Assembly (NCBI RefSeq): GCF_048898065.1
Contig: NZ_JBLWFI010000006.1
Span: 1 to 10,535 of the forward strand
Reading direction: 5' to 3'
Source of the DNA: Tepidibacillus_B infernus
GTDB taxonomy: Bacteria > Bacillota > Bacilli > Tepidibacillales > Tepidibacillaceae
DNA: 10,535 bases
Position 1 is the first letter of the stretch, and every line of letters begins with the position of its first letter. Under the pieces are notes generated by a model. It searched no databases. It was not told where the DNA came from and saw nothing but the letters and a program-made list of their open reading frames with translations. This document shows positions 5,437 through 10,535 of this stretch, piece by piece. Both the position numbers and the translations under genes were made by a program.

Positions 5437-6537
5437 TTATCTACCTGTAAATTTGCTTTGAACTCTTCCAATTTTCTCAATTTTAGTTTCAACTAATACA
5501 TCTGCTGCTTTATAAGTTGGAATATTTTCTTTTTTAGAAATCTCAAAGATCTGACCTAAAATATCATAAATTAAGCTAGCATTTTTAAATGCTCGATCTT
5601 TATTATAACCTTGCAATTCATCTGCTACTTGAATTAAACCACCAGCATTGGCAACATAATCTGGTGCATAAAGAATACCTTTTTCATGTAAAAGATCACC
5701 GTGACGATTTTCTGCAAGTACATTATTTGCTGCACCGCAAATCGCTTTACATTTTAATTGCGAAATAGTTTGGTCGTTAATTACAGCACCTAAAGCGTTA
5801 GGTGAGAAAATATCACATTCTACACTGAAAATTTCTTCCGGTTTTACCGTTTTAACTTGACGAAACTCTTCCTTTACTCTATGAACATTTTCTTCAAATA
5901 TATCCGTTACAATTAAATTTGCACCTTCATCGATTAAATATTTTACTAAGTTGTGTCCTACTTTACCTAAACCTTGAACAGCCACAGTTAATCCATTTAG
6001 AGAATCTGTTCCAAAAGCTTCTTTTGCAGTTGCTTTCATTCCTCTCCAGACCCCATAAGCCGTAATAATTGCCGAATTACCACTTCCACCATATTCTTCA
6101 GGTAATCCAACCACATAGTTTGTTTGTTTTTTGGCAGATACAAAGTCCATTCCAACTGTTCCAACATCTGTTCCAGTATAGTAACGGCCCTTTAACGTTT
6201 CGATATAAGAGCCAAGTGATTGGAATAATTCATCTGACTTATCTTTCTTTGGATCGCCGATAATAACTGTTTTTCCACCACCATGCATTGCATTTGATAC
6301 AGCACATTTATAAGTCATGCCTCTAGATAGACGTAATGCATCACGTAGGGCATCTTGTTCTGATTCGTAGTTCCACATCCTGCAACCACCTAGAGCAGGA
6401 CCTAAAGTAGTATCATGAATAGCGATAATCGATTTTAAACCTGTTGCCTTATCATAGTTAAAAATAATCTGCTCATGTCCATATTTCTCCATCTCAGCAA
6501 AAATACTAAAAACATCTTTTTTATCTGTATTCGACAT
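5437..6537 (-). CDS. Glu/Leu/Phe/Val family amino acid dehydrogenase, phenylalanine dehydrogenase-like
   Basis: NAD-dependent oxidative deaminase of 366 residues giving the 2-oxo acid, ammonium and NADH. Catalytic features are MTYK with Lys77, GGGK with Lys89 and Asp124. The nucleotide-binding loop is GLGKVG (189-194). Specificity positions look like phenylalanine dehydrogenases: TGTD with Gly122 where leucine dehydrogenases have AED, and NAGGL with Leu301 where they have NAGGV. These correspond to Gly124/Leu307 of Bacillus sphaericus PheDH, whose change to Ala/Val shifts activity toward aliphatic substrates. GHEQIIF and GPALGGCRM also resemble the Thermoactinomyces enzyme. By recall it aligns better with PheDH than with LeuDH, but pipelines may call it leucine dehydrogenase. 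The start at 6537 has AGGAGG 9 bases upstream. It is the first gene of the operon, behind a sigma-54 promoter. Confidence 0.93.
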   Translation of the reverse strand: MSNTDKKDVFSIFAEMEKYGHEQIIFNYDKATGLKSIIAIHDTTLGPALGGCRMWNYESEQDALRDALRLSRGMTYKCAVSNAMHGGGKTVIIGDPKKDKSDELFQSLGSYIETLKGRYYTGTDVGTVGMDFVSAKKQTNYVVGLPEEYGGSGNSAIITAYGVWRGMKATAKEAFGTDSLNGLTVAVQGLGKVGHNLVKYLIDEGANLIVTDIFEENVHRVKEEFRQVKTVKPEEIFSVECDIFSPNALGAVINDQTISQLKCKAICGAANNVLAENRHGDLLHEKGILYAPDYVANAGGLIQVADELQGYNKDRAFKNASLIYDILGQIFEISKKENIPTYKAADVLVETKIEKIGRVQSKFTGR

Positions 6538-6595
6538 TTCTTTCTCCTCCTATAAAATGATAATTTTAAATCTCTAATCGCTTATTATGTTTTGT

Positions 6596-6611
6596 AGCAA
6601 AAATCATGCCA
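6596..6611 (-). promoter_or_regulatory. Sigma-54 (SigL) -24/-12 promoter of the dehydrogenase-ptb-oxidoreductase-buk operon
   Basis: The minus strand reads TGGCATGATTTTTGCT, matching TGGCAC-N5-TTGCW with one mismatch. The invariant GG and GC are separated by the required 10 bases. Transcription should start near 6585, leaving a leader of about 48 bases to the ATG at 6537. A sigma-54 activator gene lies two genes upstream, and candidate enhancer sites lie 100-160 bp upstream of this promoter, as this promoter class needs. Confidence 0.88.
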
Positions 6612-6713
6612 ATTGATCATGAGGTCTATTTCGACACGCTACAATGGAAGAAAATGATCCTTTTTGAATATAAAAATGGATTGTATGCACATGTTTGTTT
6701 TATCTTACTCGAG

Positions 6714-6731
6714 TGTCAAAAAATATTGACA
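6714..6731. promoter_or_regulatory. Candidate activator binding site 1 (TyrR-box-like palindrome)
   Basis: TGTCAA-N6-TTGACA is a perfect palindrome with the 6-6-6 spacing and G-N14-C pattern of TyrR boxes (TGTAAA-N6-TTTACA). Its centre is about 137 bp upstream of the predicted start of the sigma-54 promoter at 6596-6611, a normal enhancer distance. It probably binds the ACT-PAS-AAA+ regulator encoded at 8319-9926. The palindrome is seen; the binding partner is inferred. Confidence 0.6.
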
Positions 6732-6745
6732 ATATTTTTTATAGG

Positions 6746-6763
6746 TGATAAAAAAATTTATCA
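6746..6763. promoter_or_regulatory. Candidate activator binding site 2 (TyrR-box-like palindrome)
   Basis: TGATAA-N6-TTATCA is a second perfect 18-bp palindrome with the G-N14-C pattern. Its centre is 32 bp from that of site 1, about three helical turns, so both would face the same side of the DNA. This fits cooperative binding by dimers of a sigma-54 activator. AT-rich sequence makes a chance palindrome more likely here than for site 1. Confidence 0.5.
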
Positions 6764-6774
6764 GCTTAAATAAG

Positions 6775-6806
6775 AAAACACCGACCCATTTTGATCGGTG
6801 TTTTTT
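6775..6806 (-). terminator. Rho-independent terminator of the permease gene (bidirectional shape)
   Basis: AAAACACCGA (6775-6784) pairs perfectly with TCGGTGTTTT (6795-6804) around a 10-base loop. On the minus strand the stem begins 7 bases after the permease stop and ends in TTTTCTTATTT. On the plus strand it also ends in a T-run. It separates the permease transcript from the enhancer region and promoter of the next operon, so the permease forms its own transcription unit. Confidence 0.88.
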
Positions 6807-6810
6807 CTCT

Positions 6811-8214
6811 TTAATCATGTTGTGAAATTGGCTTTGTTCCTACTGTGGTTTCACTCTTAACCGGACGACGTAATTTATAGCCAAGATAAAGGAATATAAA
6901 CCATACAGGTGCTACATAAAGGGCAACTGACATCCCGTCAATAAAGGCCATTAAAACTACGACTAACGCTAAAAATCCCAATGCGATATATGAAGAGTAT
7001 GGCCAGAAGGGCAACTTTAAAGTAAGATTATTAATCTCTTCTTTGCTTTTTGCTTTTCTAAAACGTAATTGAGTAATTAGAATGATTGTCCAGCTCGTAA
7101 TAACCGCAACGGTTGCTACAGCAGAGATATACAGAAATACTTTTTCAGGTACAACGTAATTTAGAAAAACAGCAATCAGTAAAAAGAAGGCTGAAAAAAG
7201 AATCCCAACATATGGAGTGCTTGTTTTACTTAACTTCCCAAACACCTTTGGTGCATTATTTTGTAACGCTAAGTTATAAAGCATACGCCCTGTACTAAAT
7301 AATCCACTATTAAAGGCAGATAATGCGGCTGTTAACACAACAAAGTTAATAATGGCAGCAGCAGCTGGAATTCCAATTTTATCAAAAATCAAGACGAAAG
7401 GGCTTCCATTTGTTCCAATTTCATTCCAAGGATAAAGAATCATCATGATACTTAATGCGCCCACATAAAAAATAAGAATTCGCCAAATCACCTTATTTAC
7501 TGCATTTGGGATTGACTTTTGAGGATTTTGCGCCTCTCCTGCAGTAATACCTATCAATTCAACTCCACCAAAGGAAAACATGACCATCACTAGCGAAAAT
7601 AAGATTCCAGTAAATCCATTTGGGAAAAATCCACCGTTTACCCACAAATTATCAAAACCGATAGGTTGTCCACCATTTCCAAACCCCAAGAAAATCATTA
7701 AGAGTCCAGCAATGATCATAGCTACAATAGCAACGACTTTAATAAGAGCAAACCAATATTCAAATTCACCAAATGCTTTGACATTGATCAGGTTTACAAT
7801 CGTCATAATCAGTAAAGCACCCAAGGCTGATACCCATTGTGGAATATCAGGGAACCAGTAATTAACGTATACGCCAACAGCTGTAATCTCGGCCATCCCA
7901 ACTACAACCCACATAAACCAATAGGTCCATCCAGTTAAATAACCAGCAAATGGTCCTACATAACGATTGGCATAAGAACTAAATGAACCTGATACAGGTT
8001 CCGCAACCGCCATCTCTCCAAGTGCACGCATAATAATAAAGATAATGATTCCTCCAATTAAATAAGATAGGGAGATAGCTGGTCCTGCCATTTGAATCGT
8101 TGTAGCCGAACCATAAAACAAGCCTACACCAATTGCTCCACCTAGAGAAATCATTTGAATATGGCGTTCACTTAGGCCCCTTTCTAACTGTTCTTTCTCT
8201 TGTGTTTGCTTCAT
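6811..8214 (-). CDS. Amino acid permease, APC superfamily (AAT family)
   Basis: A 467-residue inner-membrane transporter with about 12 hydrophobic segments and a short polar N-terminus. The first helix carries the APC substrate-binding motif SLGGAIGVGLFYGSA, followed by IMRALGEMAV and, mid-protein, FSFGGVELIGITAGEA and the conserved SPFVLIF loop. This places it with proton-coupled AAT-family permeases such as AroP and ProY of E. coli, both of which share long identical blocks with it. The exact substrate cannot be read off. An ideal AGGAGGAG site precedes the ATG at 8214. A near-consensus sigma-54 promoter lies about 50 bases upstream of the ATG and a terminator follows, so it forms its own unit, probably co-controlled with the downstream catabolic operon. 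Importing the amino acid that operon degrades is the natural role. Confidence 0.93.
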   Translation of the reverse strand: MKQTQEKEQLERGLSERHIQMISLGGAIGVGLFYGSATTIQMAGPAISLSYLIGGIIIFIIMRALGEMAVAEPVSGSFSSYANRYVGPFAGYLTGWTYWFMWVVVGMAEITAVGVYVNYWFPDIPQWVSALGALLIMTIVNLINVKAFGEFEYWFALIKVVAIVAMIIAGLLMIFLGFGNGGQPIGFDNLWVNGGFFPNGFTGILFSLVMVMFSFGGVELIGITAGEAQNPQKSIPNAVNKVIWRILIFYVGALSIMMILYPWNEIGTNGSPFVLIFDKIGIPAAAAIINFVVLTAALSAFNSGLFSTGRMLYNLALQNNAPKVFGKLSKTSTPYVGILFSAFFLLIAVFLNYVVPEKVFLYISAVATVAVITSWTIILITQLRFRKAKSKEEINNLTLKLPFWPYSSYIALGFLALVVVLMAFIDGMSVALYVAPVWFIFLYLGYKLRRPVKSETTVGTKPISQHD

Positions 8215-8265
8215 ACTACTCCTCCTGAAATTTTTTATAATTATATGGTTCTATCTATATTTTCT

Positions 8266-8281
8266 TGCAATTTTAGTGCCA
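8266..8281 (-). promoter_or_regulatory. Sigma-54 (SigL) -24/-12 promoter of the permease gene
   Basis: The minus strand reads TGGCACTAAAATTGCA, a complete match to TGGCAC-N5-TTGCW. The predicted start is near 8255, about 40 bases before the permease ATG. It lies in the 104-base gap after the activator gene. Any enhancer would have to lie in the 3' end of that gene; I found no clear 6-6-6 palindrome there. Confidence 0.92.
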
Positions 8282-8318
8282 AAATTGTTTGAAAAGAAAA
8301 AAATTTAACTATTCTATT

Positions 8319-9926
8319 TTAAAATTCATCATCTTTAATTTTATTTAGGATTGTCGTATTGGAAACACCTAGAATTCGACCAGCTTTACGGGAGGAATTA
8401 TGGGTTTTCATCACTTTTAAAACGACTTGTTTTTCAACCTCTCTAACAATATCTTTTAGAGATGGCCATTGGGGTTCAATTGGGATCTTTATATGAAAAT
8501 AATGATCGTTATTTTCAATTCTCCTTTCGATTCGTTGTTTCATTGGTTCTAAATTTGCCCATTCTAAAAAGTGCAGAAGCTTTATTTCTTGATCTGGAAT
8601 TACATTGATGATTCGCTCTAATGTATTCTCTAATTGCCGGACATTACCTGGCCATTTTTGCGCCATCATATACTCAATTGCTTCTTTTGATAAATAGACT
8701 TGAAGTTTGTTTAATTTAATTCCTATCTTCTGAATTAAGTGTTGGGCAATTAAAGGAATATCCTTTGGTCTTTCACGTAAAGGTGGAATTCTAAGAGGAA
8801 TTACATTTAATCTATAGTATAGATCTTCACGAAATAGCTTTTTACTAATCATTTCCTCAAGATTTTGGTGAGTTGCTGCAATAATCCGAACATCTACAGG
8901 AACCTCTTTATTCCCCCCTACTCTTCTAACTGCCTTTTCCTGTAATACCCGCAATAGCCGAACTTGAATTTGTGGAGAAATTTCTCCAATTTCATCTAAA
9001 AATAATGTCCCTGTATCTGCTTGCTCAAATAATCCTTTCTTTCCCCCTTTAACCGCACCAGTAAACGAGCCTTCCTCATATCCGAACAGTTCACTTTCTA
9101 AAAGATTTTCTGGTAAAGCAGCACAATTAATTGCAATAAAAGGAGATTTTGAACGATTGCTTTCCATATGAATCGCACGGGCAAATAATTCTTTTCCGGT
9201 TCCACTTTCTCCCCGAAGTAAAATAGAAGAATCACTTTTTGCTACCATTTTTGCTGTATCCACTATTTGCCTCATATTTGAGCTTTGAAAAATAATATCA
9301 TCGAACGTCGTTAATGTTTTTTTTCGATCAATTTGTAATATCATCTCTTCAACTTGCTTGTAATCCTTAAGTGTAGCCACGGCTCCCATAATTTGATTTT
9401 TTTCATTTATAACAGGTACACCACTAGTTAAGTAGTGGAATACTCTCCGATCTTTTTTGATTTTAATTTCTTTATGTTTATATGATCTCCCATTTTTCAA
9501 GGTCTCAAGAATGGGTATTTTTGCTTCTAATAAATCTTCAATTTTCATTCCAATAGCCTTTTCTTTGGAATAATGAAGAATTTGACTAGCAACATCGTTC
9601 ATATGAGTAATTTCACCCATTTTATTAACCGCAATAACCCCTTCACTTACTGAATTTAAGATGGTTGTTAATTCATGTTCCCTTTGCTCATAGGGCATGT
9701 GGTCACAATTTAAAATAGACAGAACTCCATCAATTTTATCTAATTGATCGATTAAATGTTGAAACTCGTCTTCTAGACATCTAAATTTAATAACCATCCC
9801 ATGATTTGTTTTTGCTTCCATCCCTAATAAATTGATATTCTTATCCTTTAATACCTCCAAAATTTCATACCCTAGTCCTAAACGATCTCTAAAATCAATT
9901 CGGATGATAAATTCTTTTCTTTCCAT
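8319..9926 (-). CDS. Sigma-54-dependent transcriptional activator, TyrR/BkdR-like (ACT-PAS-AAA+-HTH)
   Basis: A 535-residue enhancer-binding protein. An N-terminal ACT domain (about 4-75) likely binds an amino acid. A PAS domain follows (about 83-195). The AAA+ ATPase (about 208-440) has Walker A GESGTGKE (239-246), the sigma-54 contact loop GSFTGA (286-291, a Ser variant of GAFTGA), Walker B TLFLDE (307-312) and REDLYYRLN (366-374). The C-terminal helix-turn-helix is of TyrR type (RKAGRILGVSNTTILNKI, 513-530). E. coli TyrR lacks the GAFTGA loop; this protein keeps it, so it should activate sigma-54 promoters, and two lie directly downstream. In context it corresponds to BkdR of Bacillus subtilis or PhhR of Pseudomonas. 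The ATG at 9926 is chosen over a GTG at 9938 because the GAGGTGG site then has normal spacing. The effector is not shown by sequence. Confidence 0.94.
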   Translation of the reverse strand: MERKEFIIRIDFRDRLGLGYEILEVLKDKNINLLGMEAKTNHGMVIKFRCLEDEFQHLIDQLDKIDGVLSILNCDHMPYEQREHELTTILNSVSEGVIAVNKMGEITHMNDVASQILHYSKEKAIGMKIEDLLEAKIPILETLKNGRSYKHKEIKIKKDRRVFHYLTSGVPVINEKNQIMGAVATLKDYKQVEEMILQIDRKKTLTTFDDIIFQSSNMRQIVDTAKMVAKSDSSILLRGESGTGKELFARAIHMESNRSKSPFIAINCAALPENLLESELFGYEEGSFTGAVKGGKKGLFEQADTGTLFLDEIGEISPQIQVRLLRVLQEKAVRRVGGNKEVPVDVRIIAATHQNLEEMISKKLFREDLYYRLNVIPLRIPPLRERPKDIPLIAQHLIQKIGIKLNKLQVYLSKEAIEYMMAQKWPGNVRQLENTLERIINVIPDQEIKLLHFLEWANLEPMKQRIERRIENNDHYFHIKIPIEPQWPSLKDIVREVEKQVVLKVMKTHNSSRKAGRILGVSNTTILNKIKDDEF

Positions 9927-9985
9927 AGGTCCCCCCACCTCAAAAACTCCCCCAATATACTTGTCTTACTTCTTTTTATCTCGTT

Positions 9986-10000
9986 TTGTAAGCGCTTTAA
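9986..10000 (+). promoter_or_regulatory. cre site (CcpA catabolite repression) in the activator promoter
   Basis: TTGTAAGCGCTTTAA matches the cre consensus WTGNAANCGNWNNCW at all but one defined position, with the perfect AAGCGCTT core. It sits just downstream of the -10 box at 10000-10005, over the expected transcription start, where CcpA binding would block initiation. This would switch off the activator, and through it both sigma-54 units, when preferred sugars are present. Confidence 0.7.
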
Positions 10001-10005
10001 TTATA
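10000..10005 (-). promoter_or_regulatory. -10 box of the probable sigma-A promoter for the activator gene
   Basis: The minus strand carries a perfect TATAAT about 74 bases upstream of the activator ATG. No good -35 box lies 16-18 bases upstream (AACTAT at 17), so the promoter may be weak. It is the only convincing promoter element between the rRNA terminator and the gene. Confidence 0.45.
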
Positions 10006-10070
10006 CAACAAAAATAATTGATATAGTTGTAATAAAAATCACATTTAATACGACCTACTTTCGTATATAC

Positions 10071-10097
10071 AAAAAGACTACCTTTCGGTAGTCCTTT
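10071..10097 (-). terminator. Rho-independent terminator of the upstream rRNA operon
   Basis: On the minus strand GACTACC-GAAA-GGTAGTC forms a 7-bp stem with a stable GAAA tetraloop, extended by a G-U and several A-U pairs and followed by TTTTT. It lies 8 bases past the 5S 3' end, as expected for an rRNA operon terminator. Confidence 0.92.
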
Positions 10098-10104
10098 ATT
10101 CTTT

Positions 10105-10221
10105 GCCTAGCAACGTCCTACTCTCCCAGGATCCTTCGATCCAAGTACCATCGGCGCTGGAGGGCTTAACGGTCGTGTTCGGGATGGGAACGAGTGTATC
10201 CCCTCCGCCGTCATCACCAGA
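10105..10221 (-). rRNA. rrf: 5S ribosomal RNA
   Basis: The reverse complement contains the conserved 5S blocks CGTTCCCATCCCGAACACG, GTTAAGCCC, AGCGCCGATGGTA and GAGAGTAGGACG. The ends pair as helix I (TCTGGTGAT with GTTGCTAGG, several G-U pairs), giving a length of about 117 bases. It is the last gene of the rRNA operon entering from the right, and no tRNA genes lie between 23S and 5S. Confidence 0.96.
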
Positions 10222-10436
10222 CATAGCACGACTTAGAGCATTAGCTCTTAGCGTGACTTGTACACTTTGTGTACATTTATTATTTAGTTGGTAATCATTT
10301 GTTTTTTACATTAGCAGCGACTTTTGGTAGTGTATTTCTCGCCTTATTTTTTATTCAAAGAAATACACGGACAACGGAGCGCGTTGTAAAATACAAATTG
10401 TTTTTACTTTCAAAACTAGCAGCAAGAAAAGCAATT
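10222..10436 (-). other. 23S-5S internal spacer with processing hairpins
   Basis: The spacer has no gene. It contains a perfect 10-bp inverted repeat (10330-10339, GTGTATTTCT, with 10359-10368), a 6-bp hairpin with a 3-base loop (10260-10265 with 10269-10274), and an imperfect repeat next to the 5S 5' end (10232-10239 with 10243-10250, one mismatch). These are probably recognised by the RNases that separate 23S and 5S; that role is inferred from position. Confidence 0.7.
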
Positions 10437-10535
10437 AGGTTAAGCCCTCGACCGATTAGTATCCGTCAGCTCCATACCTTACGGTACTTCCACACCGGAC
10501 CTATCAACCTTATCATCTTTAAGGGGTCTTACTGG
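10437..10535 (-). rRNA. rrl: 23S ribosomal RNA, 3' end only
   Basis: The reverse complement ends with the conserved 23S 3' sequence ATCGGTCGAGGGCTTAACC, preceded by the region complementary to CCGTCAGCTCCATACCTTACGG. The gene continues beyond the right edge. The exact 3' end is placed by comparison with other Bacillus-type 23S genes and may be off by a few bases. Confidence 0.95.

Noticed and set aside
6690..6731. TTGACA-like arms of the palindrome at 6714-6731 read as sigma-A -35 boxes
   Set aside because: On the minus strand the hexamers at 17-18 bases are AAACAT/AACATG, and the plus-strand reading would point antisense into the permease. The palindrome and the nearby sigma-54 promoter explain the sequence better.
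8282..8500. Search for a TyrR-box-like enhancer upstream of the permease promoter
   Set aside because: TGT...ACA pairs such as that at 8353-8368 have 16-base rather than 18-base spacing and lie in coding sequence; none fits G-N14-C with good arms.
10103..10294. Plus-strand 63-codon frame over the 5S gene
   Set aside because: It is antisense to 5S rRNA and its spacer; the sequence is fully explained by the rRNA.
1..10535. CRISPR arrays, insertion sequences, phage genes or tRNA genes
   Set aside because: No regularly spaced repeats, transposase frames, terminal inverted repeats with target duplications, or tRNA-like cloverleaf sequences were seen.

Overview
The window suggests a low-GC, Bacillus-like Bacillota (Bacillales) able to live without oxygen. 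Evidence: AT-rich DNA, Bacillus-type 16S/5S/23S ends, a boxA close to that of Bacillus rrn leaders, AGGAGG-type ribosome binding sites, a CcpA-type cre site and sigma-54 (SigL) promoters. The genus cannot be fixed from the sequence alone. Every gene lies on the minus strand. Both ends of the window fall inside rRNA genes, so it may be a whole contig broken at rRNA repeats.

Layout in the direction of transcription (high to low coordinates): the 3' end of a 23S gene (10437-10535), a spacer with hairpins, 5S (10105-10221) and a rho-independent terminator (10071-10097); a TyrR/BkdR-like sigma-54 activator (8319-9926) whose own promoter carries a cre site; a near-consensus -24/-12 promoter and an amino acid permease (6811-8214) with a terminator; two G-N14-C palindromes and a second -24/-12 promoter; then a catabolic operon: amino acid dehydrogenase (5437-6537), phosphate acyltransferase (4373-5329), four subunits of a 2-oxoacid:ferredoxin oxidoreductase (1734-4344) and butyrate/acyl kinase (668-1741). 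A possible 43-residue Cys/His protein (527-658) follows. Last come the promoters and leader of a second rRNA operon and the first 75 bases of its 16S gene.

Together the genes make an energy-conserving route for amino acid oxidation: import, oxidative deamination to the 2-oxo acid, ferredoxin-linked oxidative decarboxylation to acyl-CoA, phosphorolysis to acyl phosphate, and ATP formation with release of the carboxylic acid. The arrangement resembles the SigL/BkdR-controlled bkd operon of Bacillus subtilis, but the NAD-linked branched-chain dehydrogenase complex (E1/E2/E3) is absent and a ferredoxin-dependent oxidoreductase sits between ptb and buk.

The most interesting signal is substrate identity. 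The dehydrogenase has residues typical of phenylalanine rather than leucine dehydrogenase (TGTD, GLGKVG, NAGGL). The activator has a TyrR-like ACT-PAS-AAA+-HTH layout, and the dehydrogenase promoter is preceded by two TyrR-box-like palindromes 32 bp apart. This points to a possible phenylalanine/aromatic amino acid to arylacetate fermentation operon yielding ATP through Ptb-Buk. That is inference; branched-chain amino acids remain the conventional alternative.
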